A stretch of DNA of 64,000 nt from Dendrophyllia cribrosa. Its lineage: Eukaryota; Cnidaria; Anthozoa; Scleractinia; Dendrophylliidae. Below are positions 1 to 12,700 of the stretch, one piece after another. The position numbers and the translations under genes were made by a program. The notes below the pieces were generated by a model. That model did no database searches, was not told the origin of the DNA, and was given only the letters and a program-made list of their open reading frames with translations. The stretch's first letter is position 1. Every line of letters starts with the position of its first letter. The stretch covers positions 11,481,987-11,545,986 of the forward strand of contig JAJLRJ010000006.1 of the NCBI GenBank assembly GCA_024195265.1. The letters are read 5' to 3'.

Positions 1-100
1 ATAAGTTCAATAAGGTATTAAGTTACAATTTAATTTTTTTTAGTCAGTCAACAGAAAAAAATAAACAAACTTACTATTATCCAACATTAGTGCAGCTTGG

Positions 101-243
101 GGTAAGATTTCCGTACAACCCCATACATTAATTATACATGTATGCGCTATTGTTTTTCTTCAGGCGTTTTATTGTTTTGGCTTTTGTTTTAGTTTTGAGA
201 AAAGTATGCATAACTAATGTATGGGGTTATACGGAAATCTTTC
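101..243. mobile_element. Palindromic MITE with 27 bp inverted ends
   Basis: The sequence near 104-130 (AAGATTTCCGTACAACCCCA...) recurs inverted near 215-242, giving a hairpin-like element of about 140 bp with no reading frame. It lies downstream of DHTKD1 exon 5, in the next intron. The rest of 1-785 holds one other MITE and nothing coding that I can see. Confidence 0.7.
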
Positions 244-482
244 CCAGCTTGGCATAATTTTTATGGTCTTCCATGTTTTCATAAGATTCATTAAGTCTAT
301 AAATTTAGCCTGAGCTTTTCAAATTAACTTACAGCCTAATGTGGTTTCCATATTAATAGACAGTTCATAAGAGTGGGAGGTATTAATATTTACAGTCTGT
401 AGCAGGAATACATGTTACATGTAGTATTAGGAATTTAATTCCTTTCTGTGAAAATCGTCTGTATATGGTGTCTGTTTTTTAG

Positions 483-700
483 CCCTTTCACTCTCAGAGT
501 CAATTACATGTATGGAGACATGTTAGTGTCGTTCTAACTTTTGAGTCTGTGGACAAAATCCTATGGTGTGACCATTTAAATGAAACCTCTCCGGCAGTAC
601 TTTTGCATGGTACCATTTTGTTTTTCAGTATTTTACAAAATGAAATTTGGGATTTTTCTTGCATTTTGATTTTTGGCGCTCTTCCTTCAGAGTTGAAGGG
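483..700. mobile_element. TTAA-type MITE, CCCTTTCACTC family
   Basis: The ends are CCCTTTCACTC and GAGTTGAAGGG, followed by TTAA at 701-704 and preceded by TTAG at 479-482, a decayed TTAA. It is clearly the same family as the cleaner copy at 37216-37421, and a third, truncated copy in the opposite orientation lies at about 5310-5473. It is non-coding and intronic to DHTKD1. Confidence 0.75.
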
Positions 701-785
701 TTAATATTGGTGTCCGCAAAGCGAGGTGTTTCTAATTAAAGCCCAGGGTAGTTGACTGAGATGACCAAGTGGCAGCATCCTGTAC

Positions 786-3700
786 CTGTGATCTTAACAA
801 TATTTTAGCAAGGTGTGTCTGCCTGTCTGCTTCTAGTTTCCAGTGGACACTTTCTTCGATTAATCCTGCTAACCAAAGCCTTTCTGATTCATCCTGGGAA
901 CAAAAGTTAGAGAGAAATGATTGACAGTTTGTCGGTGAATGTGTAAATCCAACACAATGGATTTTGATAAGAACTATGTACATAACTCACCTTCCAACCT
1001 CCAATAAAAATTATGACCTCTAGTAAGGGGACATCTTCTATAAGGGGTCATGGCCCATTCGGGGGACCTCCAATTAGAGGATATGTTTCATACAGGGATA
1101 CCTCTTACATTAAGAATCCCCCATGGGACACCTCCCATGGGAGACTTATTATTAGGGGTTTAACTCTTACAAGGGGGCAACTCCCACAAAGGGAAAATCC
1201 CTCATAAGGAAAAACCTGATATAATAAGAGTACACTTCTCATAGGGGGACTCCACCTTTTAAGGAGACATCTCCCCGGCATAAGAGGACAACATTTATGA
1301 GACACCTACTATATTTGTATAAGGGAACATCCCCTATAATAAGGGGAAACCTTCAATAAAGGCACACTACTACTACTGTGAGGAGACACTGCATATATGG
1401 GGACACCTCTTATAAATGGACACTTTGTATAAATGGACACCTCCTACATTTGGGGACACCTCCTATAAAGGAATATCTTCCATGAGGAGACATCACATAA
1501 AGGGGACACCTCCCATAAATAGACACCTCCTGTAAAGGGACACCATTATGAGGAGACACCGCATATAAGGGGACACCTCCCATAGGAAGACACCTCCTGC
1601 ATTTGGGGACATCTCTCATGAAGATACACCACATAAATGGGACACCTCCCATAAAAACACTTCCTGTAATGGGACACCATAATGAGGAGACACTGCACAT
1701 AAGGGGACACCTCCCATAAAGAGACATCTTCTACATGTATAAAGGGATCCACTACAAGAGGACACCTCCCATGAAGACAATTCCTGTAATGGGACACCAT
1801 TATGAGGAGACACTGCACATAAGGGGACACCTCCCATAAAGAGACACCTCCTATAAAGGGATCCACTACAAGAGGACACCTCCCATGAAGACAATTCCTG
1901 TAATGGGACACCATTATGAGGAGACACTGCATATAAGGGGACACCTCCTTTACTAGCTTCCATTAGGGGGTACATTGGTTCTATAAGGCAAAACCTCCCC
2001 TATGGACCTTCCATATGGGAAATGCATCCTTTTAAGCCAAAACGGCTGGACTGTCCAACTCATGCAAATGAGCAAAATCTAGTGTCAGTTCTTTCTCATT
2101 TGCATTAGATTCGGCGTGGGGCTTTGCCCTTTTATACCACTGGTTCACCTTTAAAGGGACACCTTTTGTAAGGGAATGTCTGCCAAAAGGGTACAATGTT
2201 GGTACATCTAACTTAAGTTCAAACTCCAAGAATGGGAGCTTCCACAAAACATGCAGAACCTTCCTTGAAGCCCAAATGTCCAAGAGAGGTTGATGTTCTC
2301 ACGTAATTAAGGTGTTGCCTATTATATAGTTTAATACACGTAGCTGTACTGCTACATGAAAATGGATGCTTGTATGTACATGTATCTTTAATTCCTTACC
2401 ACAATATGCTGAACCTCTAGGGACAACTGGCCACAATAGGCTTTTTCTAAATGCTGAAGAATTTCTGTGAGTGATGCTTCTTCTTGACCATTACAATGCA
2501 ACAAGCCTATAAAAATAAATAATATTACTAAACATTTTCAAACAAGTTTAATGTTTGTTTTCCTTGTTACTAAGGTTAACCAAGATGGCCGCTTGTTTAC
2601 AGACTCTTTTCTTGGATTCTGTTGTTCGTTTTGGATGTTCCTTCATAGCTAAAAGCTTCAAAATGTCGCACAAAGATAGCGAGCACCGTTTTAAGTTCCA
2701 GAAAAAATTGCATAATTTGCATAATTTTCCGCATAATAGTCCTTGCTTATCGCATAATTTGCCACGAAAAAATCGCATAATTTCCATTTTTTTATCGCGT
2801 AATATCAGAGGCCCTGTCAAGTAAACAAAATTTCATTATTTCGGTGGGACAGCGTCGACGTTTAACCCTAATCTAAAAGCCCCAATATCAATCATCAACA
2901 AAATTAATTTCTCCTTGATATTTTAAGAACTTCTCCCCACGTACTTCTTCTGTAAGAAATGAATGAGGACAAGAAAGGAGAATTTGTGTTTATGATAATT
3001 ATTGGGGATTGAAGGGTTAAATTATTATTAAGTACAATCATGTCAAATCCTCTTACTGACCTGATAGCTTGAAACTCCTATTAAGTTGGACATTATCCAA
3101 ACCAAACCTTTCCAATGAAAGCTCTTTAGAATCCCTGAGATGGAGAATCAGAACTGATATTAATTTTGTGAGAAAAGAAAAACGTTTTAATAACAAACTA
3201 TTTCTTACTATTACTATTTATTGTTTCGTAATTAAAAGTAAATTTCATGATGTTAAGCCATCAAACCAACATGTACAATGTATCTTTTGGTCCTTCTTAT
3301 ATATGTTGTGGTTCAAATTTTTCTTTGGTTTGAACATTTTCAAACCAGTTTGATTTTTGTTTTCCTTTGTCTCAAAATAATGAATCTGAGACAAAGAAAA
3401 AGAAAAACTAAACTGGTTTGAAAATTTTTAAACCAAAGAAAAATTTGAACCACAACATACATGTATATACATTGTATTTACATGTATGAAAACTGGTTTA
3501 AGTTGGTTTTCATGGTAGCAATTGGAGGGATGCTGGAGTTTTGGTCTAGAATAGGGAACTGGGAAATGGATCAGTGGTATGAAGAAATTAGTCTAGAGTA
3601 GGAAAATGAAAGAACCTTTACATAAATTATGAAAATTTGGTTTAATATCAACTGACATGATAAGTTAAGATAAATTATTCACCATTAAAAGATTCAAAAA

Positions 3701-5938
3701 CCTTATCAACTCAGTTGATTATTATAAATGAAATTTTCCTGTTTCACTCCCCCGTCAATGTAGCACCATAGTTTCTTAAGAAATTAACCTGTTTATTATT
3801 CTTACATACTAAACTTTATAAGCATGGCATACATGTAGGGTAGGGCCAGGTTCTTGGTGTCTTAGACTTAATTATCTGGAATAGGGACTGCAAATTATGT
3901 CTGAACATGGTCTGCTTCAGGGTAAAAGGTTTATACATGTGGTCCCAGCAGCACAGCAGCATCACCCAAATGCACAGAGTACCCCCCACCCCCACTGTTC
4001 TTATTAACCCCTTAAGCTCCAACAGTGTCCATCACCAACATTATTCTTGTAAAATGTACAGGGTAATACTGTATTAATGCTTAACCTTAAATTGCAGAAT
4101 TTCACTCAAAACACGCTTTTTGGGGTGAAAAAAAAAAAGTGGTTTTTCGTGGATTTTTTTGGCCAAATTCGGCGTTTAATGTGTTAAAAATGTGTATTAA
4201 TTGTGAACAGGAGCAAGGTGTTTAATATATATGTTGTGGTTTAAATTTTTCTTTGGTTTAAAAATTTTCAAACCAGTTTGATTTTGATTTTCCTTTGTCT
4301 CAGATTCATTATCATAATGTGACACAAAAGAAAACAAAAATTGAACTGGTTTAAAAAAATTTAAACCAAAGAAAAATTTGAACCACAACATATACACCTG
4401 TAGTTTCTGAGTGAAAACGATCAATTTTATCTTTGGTTCAGGTGTAATCCGAGACTTAAGACTTTAGAAAAAAAAAAGAAGTTTTCCCATTAATTTGATT
4501 TTTTCCTTCTCTCTTTTTCTTTCATCTTTGACCCTCCCTTTCTTTACTTGCTATCTTTGGCTATTTACACACTTTCTTTCAGCTGGAAAACTTTTGACTC
4601 AACCTTTTAAGGAACCCGAGAAATGAATCTGGAAGAATGTTCGGTGTGTGAGCCAAATTTGGCACTCATGATTTTGCAACAAAAATGTAATGGTTTTCCC
4701 TGCATAACTCCGGAAGAATTTGACTGAATCCCAAAATCGATACATGAATGCAAAGATCTGAATGTACATGTATCTGTTCTGCATCAACTGCATGTCAAAG
4801 TTATCTAGTCTTGTGACATGTTAATTGACGACGTCACATTATGGCTTCCATGTGTAAAACCCCAAAACCCGTAAATATCAGGGTTTAGAATGTAAAGAGT
4901 TATATCAATCAACATCAGTCAGAGAGGTGACTCATGAAAATTAAGAACATGATAAAGAAGAATCCTCTTGATATTTTAACAACTACATGACTGTATACAT
5001 GTAGATCCTCACTACTTTTACATCATGTACACGTATAAGAAAATGTATGAGGGCAGGGAAGGAGAATTTGTAATTTGATATTGGGAATTTAGGGTTAAAA
5101 AGTAAAAAGTTCAGAGTTAAAAAGTTTAAGAGTAAAGGAGCTCAGGTGTTGAACCACCAACCTGATGACAAAAGCTCACCTTGTCAAAGTGTTTAATGGA
5201 TCTATATCAGCATTTTTGTATCCGTGTTCTCTATAAGCAGTCACCAGTCTTAAAATATCAGCATTCTTGATTCTATTCTGTATTGCTTCTTCACTGCCTG
5301 TAATAAAAAAGGTACACCCTAAATTCACTCCCAAGAGTGCCAAACAAAATTCAGGAAAATTCCCAAATTTCATTTTGTGAAATATTGAAAAACAAATGGT
5401 ACCATGCGAAAGTACTGCCAATAAGGTTTCATTTGAATGGTCACACCATAGGATTTCGTCAACAGACTCAAAAGGGGGGGACTCCGTACAAAAATGACGG
5501 GGGGGGGGGGGGGGGGGGGGTGTCAGAAATTTTCAAAAAACACCCTAAAAGGTACCAGAATCTCGTTTGATAGGCAATTTGGCTCAAATATATTTCTACC
5601 CCCAAGAGGTACCAATTTAATACAATACAAGACATACATGTATTCTGTCATAATTTTTCAGCTCAATACCCTGGTATTTTTACCGCGATAATTCTAAGCA
5701 TGGTCATTTTAGATTTCAGCACCCTTGCATGTGGTACCAATCTACAAATTTTGACCCCTAAAATGTATGAATTGAGCACTGTTAAATACATCACTGTACC
5801 TTTAATAATGACTTGTGATGACGGTCTATAACCAAAGCAACCTCTGTGTGCATGGTATAGTCGTACTGTATTAAGGTTGCTTCTTTTAGCAACATGATGA
5901 AAATTCCTCAGGGAGAGTGCTTTAGTAATTCTCCACAT
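786..5938 (-). CDS. DHTKD1: DHTKD1-like 2-oxoadipate dehydrogenase E1, 5' five exons (partial)
   Basis: Known role of the family: thiamine-diphosphate E1 subunit of the mitochondrial 2-oxoadipate dehydrogenase complex in lysine, hydroxylysine and tryptophan breakdown. Five coding exons are seen, in transcript order: 5938-5800, 5297-5180, 3134-3061, 2506-2400 and 893-786. All have AG acceptors and GT donors, and the phases (1, 2, 1, 0, 0) join without a break into 182 codons. Exon 1 begins MWRITKALSLRNFHHVAKRS, rich in R/K/H with no acidic residue, as expected for a mitochondrial presequence, and contains GCFGYRPSS (human counterpart GVYGYRP). Exon 2 has LRLVTAYREHGYKNADIDPL, matching the family's N-terminal REHG...NPL region. 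Exon 4 has GLLHC, EEASLTEIL and YCGQLSLE, matching GLL...EEASLEEVL...YCGQISIE of human DHTKD1. Exon 5 starts DESERLWLA and ends HLAKILLRSQ, matching DEKDWFA...HLSKLMLESQ. The thiamine-binding core is off the left edge. DHTKD1 is preferred over OGDH from these matches. Confidence 0.92.
1010..2010. repeat. Degenerate GGGGACACCTCC minisatellite
   Basis: About 1 kb is built from variants of GGGGACACCTCC(C/T)ATAAA. From 1681 a higher-order unit of 114-120 bp appears twice plus a partial third (starts near 1681, 1801 and 1915). The overlapping minus-strand reading frames here are repeat translations. It fills most of the DHTKD1 intron between 894 and 2399. Confidence 0.85.
3301..3461. mobile_element. 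Palindromic MITE, ATATGTTGTGGTT family, copy 1
   Basis: The left arm ATATGTTGTGGTTCAAATTT is repeated inverted at 3420-3461, giving a near-complete 160 bp palindrome. A second member lies at 4229-4393. The remainder of the DHTKD1 intron 3135-5179 shows no coding signal. Confidence 0.8.
4229..4393. mobile_element. Palindromic MITE, ATATGTTGTGGTT family, copy 2
   Basis: Same arms and internal TTTCCTTTGTCTCAGATTCA block as the copy at 3301-3461, with some divergence. Both copies sit in the same DHTKD1 intron about 0.9 kb apart. Confidence 0.8.
5310..5762. mobile_element. Two fused MITE fragments with a poly-G tract
   Basis: 5310-5473 is an inverted, truncated copy of the CCCTTTCACTC family. 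At about 5474 it is joined to the left part of the GGGGGACTCCCATATAAAAA family (fuller copies at 10272-10633 and 48332-48652). A long G run directly follows AAAAATGAC at about 5500-5520. The second element breaks off near 5762, just before DHTKD1 exon 1. Confidence 0.7.
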
Positions 5939-6589
5939 ATTGAACTAAGAATTTCAGAGACTGCTAAAATTGATATCCCCTGCCCCTGTTAATGATTCAT
6001 CCCAGATAGCAAAGGCTTCAACCTGTAGTAAGATGTCAACAATATCCAAGTCAATTAATCAATGTGTACATAGTCCCAGAAAATATTCAACCCCCCCTCT
6101 CCCCAACAGAGAAGGGATTGAAAATTCTGGAGGGGGGGGGGCTGGATATTATGTTTAATGCTCAACCCCACTAGCAATAATTATTGTGCTATTAACACTG
6201 CTGCGGATAAATGAAGGAAATTTATTTTTATTTACATTTGTAATACTGAACAAAAAGCCCTCACTTTTGAGGAAATATCATTCTGTGACCCGCCATTTTA
6301 AATGGTACATGCAAGGTTGTAGTTCATATTGAGTTGACTGAGTTTGTGAAAAAAAATATAGTATATTAAAGGTTGAGCACCGATTAAAATATTTTAAGTG
6401 ATTGAATGATCTTAGGGCTATATTTTGGGCGATCCATCACGAGTATTCCAACTTAATTCCAACCAACCAGCCAGCCAGCCAGCCCCCCCCCCCCCCCCCC
6501 CCCCCCCCCCGGGCATAGCCTGGGCATTTGAACATTTTTTTCTGAGCCTGGGGAGTCAGGAATTTGATGTGAAAGGCCATCCAGGGGAA

Positions 6590-7704
6590 TTTGACTTTGC
6601 CTGGGCGAAAAGCAACAAAAACTTTGTACTTGTTCTTCGTGCAATTTTCTATGCCTATTGTTATTATAATTTCAACCCGTGAGGTATGTTTGAGTCTTTG
6701 ACGTCACTTTCTCCCATTCGCAACCAAGCCTTGGAACAAGGTTGATTAAGGTGGCTGAACACAGTTTGCGCGCGCTCTTCAATTTCAGCTGCTTACGTGA
6801 GTCAGCGCGCGCAAAGTTTTGAGATAAACAAACGTGGCGCCTATTCAGCGATCATTTTATTTTGCTCAGCGTGGATCGCGAAAGTGTTGTTTTTCGTCTT
6901 AAAATGAAACAATTTGTTGTTTGTAAAAATGTTTGTTGAATCAGAGATAATATATAGAACCACTGAAGAAATACACTGCCTTTTTGGTCGTTTTTGTCTT
7001 TGGATCGAGAACCCAGTCAAATGCAACGCATGCGCAGTTGACCAAAAAATTGTGACTGGATGTTTTAGCGACTTTCCTCGGAAACGTGCTGATTTCTACG
7101 GAACCACTCATTAGAATTTCACGAAATTTGGCACAATAAGAGTTCCAAATATGGCGAACTCAACTGCCACCAAAAATTTGAAATCTAACAGAGGAGATTT
7201 TTACAAAACGCAAACATATTAAACAACAAATTACGGAAGATCCCTCTGTCAAAATTACATGAGACTAGTGTTAACATGCGAATATTTTTACGAGTTTACT
7301 AGAGACAAATGATGGACAAAATCTAATGACTAGATTTTCTGAAAATAAACGAAACCAAATATTGCAGGCTGATTTCCAATCCACCGTGTTGCCATGGCAA
7401 CACCCTAAAAGCTTAACAAAAATATCAAAATATAAAGCTTGTTGCTTAATCTTATGCCTCGCCAATTTTGGGCGCCCAGTCGTAAGTGGTTTTAAAATGA
7501 CAATGAATGATGCACAGGTGCAGTAAAACTGTGTTCAGCCACCTTAATGGCGGCCGTAAATTCTCAGAAATAAATGTTAAAATAAAAAGACTTCTGATGT
7601 CCGTAATGAATTAAAATTTGGCAAGATGGGTAAGAAAGTCTAATTGTACACGAAAATGTAAACAAAAATGAAAATCAAAAATTTGATCACAGTGGCACTT
7701 AAAG
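6590..7704. mobile_element. Truncated copy of the 51711-52272 MITE, split by a nested insertion
   Basis: 6590-6745 and 7548-7704 are the middle and right arm of the element seen complete at 51711-52272, including the end ATTTGATCACAGTGGCAC. They are separated exactly by the TTAA-flanked element 6750-7543. The region between DHTKD1 and the glycine-rich gene (5939-9720) is otherwise free of recognisable exons. Confidence 0.8.
6750..7543. mobile_element. TTAA-flanked MITE, GGTGGCTGAACACAGTTT ends
   Basis: The terminal inverted repeats are GGTGGCTGAACACAGTTT and AAACTGTGTTCAGCCACC. TTAA is present at both 6746-6749 and 7544-7547, while the uninterrupted host sequence near 52112 has a single TTAA (GGTTGATTAATGGCGG). 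A TTAA target duplication is characteristic of piggyBac-type transposition. The 794 bp hold no transposase-length frame. Confidence 0.85.
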
Positions 7705-8149
7705 CTATCAACAATTTAACGAGGGTGACACTTCTATTGGTCGAATAACCAAAACTAAAATGAATTTTTATCATAACAATTTAACAATGTTAAAGTTGAA
7801 TCAAGATATTCCTGCTTCATGCGTGCAATACCCGGAGATTTTTATGCTTAGCATAAGTTACTTGCTTAATTTATTCAAAGTTGATTTCGCAATCAAATGT
7901 TCTTTCACAAGCTAAGTTCAAACCATTTCTCGTATATCCTGCCCCGTGTGCACAGAATAAACGATCCCAACACAGCGAGTATCGTTAAATAACGCAATCA
8001 GAATGTAAAAAGTGTTGACTTTTACTTACGCAAACAGGATAAAATTGTGCCTTTGGTGAAGTTTTCAAGTCTGGTGAAAGAACGATTTACCTCTGACCCA
8101 GAAATTCGCAGCCTCCAGCGCCTCCAGCCGACCTCGCCCCCAGTCCATC

Positions 8150-8475
8150 CCCCTGCGATTCGCGATCGCTGGGCGAAAAACAATTCTATCTCAGCGATCG
8201 GCGCACAGCGATCGTAACGATCATATGGAAATCACTTTCATCGATCGTGGCGATCGTAACGATCGAAACTATTCCAAAAAGCATTGTAGTATCGCTTTAT
8301 GTATTCCAGAGTCCTCCTGTGTTTTTCCGCGAGCGATCCAGCTAGCGATCGTAAAGATCACATGGAAACCAACGCGATCGCTTCGATCGTTACGATCGCC
8401 GGTAGCCGGTCTCGTTTTTCGGCGATCATAGCGATCGCAACGACTGTGGCGATCATATGGAAACCAGGCTTTAGC
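8150..8475. repeat. GCGATCG-rich interspersed element
   Basis: Dense repeats of GCGATCG and GATCGTAACGATC occur in both orientations, with CATATGGAAA or CATGGAAA between them. The left and right halves are imperfect inverted copies, suggesting a decayed palindromic MITE. The frames across it are low-complexity translations. Confidence 0.55.
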
Positions 8476-9606
8476 CGCCATCTTGAATGTCACTGCGCGA
8501 TAAGATTGGGGAGAGAGTGGGGAGAGTACAAAAACTGCTTCAGGGGGCGGGGGTGGGGGAGAGAGAAGGGATAAAAAAAAAACACCCCGCGCGCGCTATC
8601 TTCACTTTTTCCCCAGTTTTTATCGCAGGGTGACTTTCCGAGATGGCGACTAAACGAACTAAACGATGGAACTCGACGAACATACGGGAAAAGAGGGGAC
8701 TGTGAACAGTGTAGGCTTGATTTTCAGTCGTTTGAGGGAATTCCACAATCTATGCTAATTAGATCGGGTCTGATTTTCCAAACCACCGTCTCTAAACATT
8801 TACTGTCTCGAGGCATAACACGTGACACATCATCCAATCCAATATGGTGTTTGAATTGGAAGGTCAGTATTCTTTGTTTGCACTGGGCTCATATTCCAGC
8901 CATTTTGTGCGCCCGCGTTCCTTGTTGGGAGGAGGATCTGAAAATCGAGGCTAGGTTTGCACACTGCGGGCGTCATAAAAATCCAAAAATCTAAACTATA
9001 CATACTACAAAGCTGTTTCTAGCATGGTATATGGATACCAGTGCATGTAACAATCTTTCACGAAAGGTTTTAAGGTTTTGAGGTTTTAACGACCGTGAAA
9101 ATAAACAAAATTGAACCAGTCGGTTAAAAGTTATGTTTGCAATATAGATGCTCACAAGTTGATTTAATAGAAGTTATAGCGAATCCAATCTTTTGTGATG
9201 AAATTGTTGGTGTAATTAATGTTTTTGTCGCCATGTTTGTGTCCACCAAAAATGTCTAATACTCGTTCTCCTATAACTCTTGAACGAAATTCTCTTGCGC
9301 TCCAAAATTTGGTCCAGATGTGTAGTTTTAACTCGCTACAATTCCATGAACATTTTGGACTCGAAATCTGTTCGATAGTAGATTGACGCTAATATCTGGG
9401 TGAGATGTTAACCAAGGACTTTGTTGCTCTTGTCTAAAAGCATTTTTGCTGTAAATTTGTAATTATTGTTTTCAAATTGTTAAATTGTAGACCGAAAAAA
9501 TTGACGGGAATTCGCATTGTTAAACAGTCAGGAAGGTTTTGTTTGGCTTCTGGGATCCGTTATAAACATTCAAAGTCAACGAGACAAGTAATGAGTAGCA
9601 TGTATC

Positions 9607-9612
9607 TTTATT
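9607..9612 (-). terminator. Poly(A) signal of glycine-rich gene 1
   Basis: AATAAA on the minus strand, about 110 bases past the stop codon. The same 3' flank (GTATCTTTATTCT on the plus strand) is kept beside the paralogue, with AATAAA at 47810-47815. Confidence 0.6.
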
Positions 9613-9720
9613 CTAAAGAGCAGATTATGTGTAGTTGAACGCCCATCACCCCCGATAACAATGATTACTTAAAGTTACAAATTTTAAGCTAGTTCAGTTG
9701 AGCTTCGTTGTCTGCTGGTT

Positions 9721-12700
9721 TCAGCTGCTTTGAATGCTGTTACCCTGCTGCACGACCCAGCGTCCCACTCCGCCACCTCCACCTAAAATATAGTTTTGAA
9801 AAAGGATAAAAAAATAAATAATTAACGTGTACTACGTTCTCTTAGCTGAGCAGCTGTTATATTGGAAATAACTCTGTTGACTGGCGCGCGCGCATAGCCG
9901 GAAAAGCCCAGTAGTTGAAACCGAAAAGTCCAAGTTCGTTCATGAGTGGGGCGGGGGTGATGACTCAGATCAGCAATGGACCGATAGCGGTTGCCTGAGG
10001 CGGGCACCTTCATGACCTGTCGTCCGATATCCATTCTCCTAAATGTATATATGTAAAGCGCCATGAGACGATTAGGATATGAGCGCCGGCTATATAAGTC
10101 ATTATTTTTTTGTAGGTCATTCATTCCAATCTCCATCACTATTTTATATTTATATATAGTTAGTCAGTTTTACTTCTCCTTATATTTTTTAAACTGCGAT
10201 TGACCTGCAACTGAGAAGAAAGCGTAAAAATCTTTCGATTGAATGAGGAATCTGGCCCGGGGGGTGGGGGAGGGGGGGGGGGACTCCCATATAAAAATGA
10301 CAGGGGTGCTCGTCGTACCTTTTAGGGGTCAAAATTTGTAGATTGGTACCGCTTATGGCATAGTCTCCCACACAGCCGTTATTTGTCTCGTCTCATAGAC
10401 TACCGTAGGGTACGAAAATCTTAAATGACCGCCGTTAGAATTATCACGGTACCTTTAAGGGTTTGAGCCGAAAAAATATGACAGAATATGGCATGTGTTG
10501 TTTTAGAATTGGCACCTCTTAGGGGTAAAAATTATTTTGAGCCACGTCCATCAAACGAGATTCTGGTACCTCTTAGGTGTTTTTCGGAAATTTCCGACGA
10601 GTACCACCGTCATTTTTATATGGGAGTCCCCCTTCGGGGAATCTGGTTATGATTTATGATGAGTCATGATCACAGTCGAGTGCTACGAGGATAATTTTTC
10701 TTCCCCGTTATTTTCTCGTGCACCTGTTCAGTTATATAGATAAAAGAAGACGTTAAAATATGGTAAGAACGTCAGTGACCAACGTGGCTGCGGGTCGTTG
10801 GCCACGTTTTTGTTCTAACCACATTTTGAGGTCATCTGTGATCTATAACTGAACAAGCGCACGGCAAAATGGAATCTATTTGTTTATAGCGCTCAATTTT
10901 TCAATTGCAATTTGTTACGTCGCTATGAAGTTGTGACTATCATGAATAACTGAAGACAACTGGAGTCGACGTGAATATGGTCCTGCAGATGAGCTAACTT
11001 GAACATACATTAGATTGAACATACATTAGATCAGAAGAGGAGAGGCGACAGAGATAAAGTAATTTATGGTAGTAACGGTATTATATGAATGAGAACATAA
11101 TTTATGTGAAGTGCGGAAATGGACAACCTCGTCACCAGGGCTTCCCCGCTTTCAAAATGGCGGGGTGAGCAGAGAAACCTCTGTAAAAGGCTGCCAAAAT
11201 ACACCAATAAACGTGGAGTATTTTGTCACGTGACAAATGATAAAATCCCATCTTTGTGGAGGTTATTTGCAGCGATTGACAGTCAAATTTGTTTTATTAC
11301 GATCTGAAACCCTGTTTTAAGCGAACGAACACATTCTATCATGTTTCACAGAACAAAATTAAATACTCCACGATTCTTGGAGTATTAGTTCTTAGCCTTG
11401 TCCAGGTATTTCTTCTCCCGACCGCCATTTTGAAAGCGCAAAAGGCCCTGTGGACGAGGTTCATGGCAAAAAATTGGGTGACATTTGCCTCTAATTTTTT
11501 AACTCGTCTCCAGACCCCCAATTTGACCCTTACAATCACAGCGAAAACGCCATTTTTTGAAGGAAGAATCAAAATTTCGCCCATTTATGAATTACGTTTC
11601 GGAAATTCACACTCGGATTCCAGTAATTTAGTTATTATTCTATCTGGAAACGTTAAAATATTTTAATAACTTAATAAAAAAGTCCCGTCATTTTGACCTT
11701 GAAGTAACCAATGTCACGTAAAGGCTTGTATGGAGTTCAACTGCGCGGTCATCGCTTTTAGCGGTATAACTCATTTTAATAGCCGTAATGTCAACATCCA
11801 CACTCGGTTTTGAAGAGACTGAGATCTGGTGAACATTTTGGTGGGAAATATGATTTAGTTGGAGCGAAAAAAACCCCGTCATTTTGCCATTTTTTCAGTG
11901 CAATATGCTTCGACTGAGCCAATTTTGGCTTCAATTGGTGACTTACACGGATTAGCGCCCAGGCCGTTCGAGCTCAACTGCGCATGGGCAATAGTTCATT
12001 TTAGTAACGCGCACGCCCGGAGCAAATGTCTCCTTTCAGGGGGCAATTTTTTGGTATGGAAATAGAATGAATAAAGCCTGAAAACGAAATAGAAAAACCT
12101 GATCAGGTTTTATTTGCAACTGAATTATTAGCGATCATCACAGCAAGTATCATTACTTCATTTCGGAGTTTAAATATTTAAAAACTGGGGCTTACCTCCA
12201 CCCGCACCAAAAGCGCATTTCACAGGTCCCCCACCGGAAGTGGAGATTTTATCCCTGGGATTTCCGTCCAGTTTCTTAGTTTTGATCACCACACTTCCAC
12301 CTGCACCACTACCCCCAGGAGCTGATCTGTAAGCCTTTTTGTTCAAACACTGGCCAGGCTGACCTGTTCAGAAACAAGAAAGTAAGTAGAGACCGGTTTA
12401 CAAGCTTTTATAGCAAAACAAAGTCCACCCATTTTTCGAGTTTTAATTCATTTCGGATGATTGATGACGGAAATTTATATTGTGAACGGGTCATTGTGCG
12501 ATCTATTTACGACTGCATTCTTGGGATTCTTGTAGTCGTTCTTAGTTTGCCACAAGCTACACCGCGCTGACGAGCCCCAACAGGGTGAAACAGCTGTCCG
12601 CGGTTGCTACCCTGCTTTATCGGTTTCTGTCGTTTTGGTGTCTCGCAAAGTCTACTTTTTTACGTAGTCAGATCAGCCTTGCAGTTTGTCGGTTATATTT

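Noticed and set aside
1410..1975. Minus-strand frames of 105-132 codons
   Set aside because: Three overlapping frames of the same GGGGACACCTCC repeat; no splice context and no known domain.
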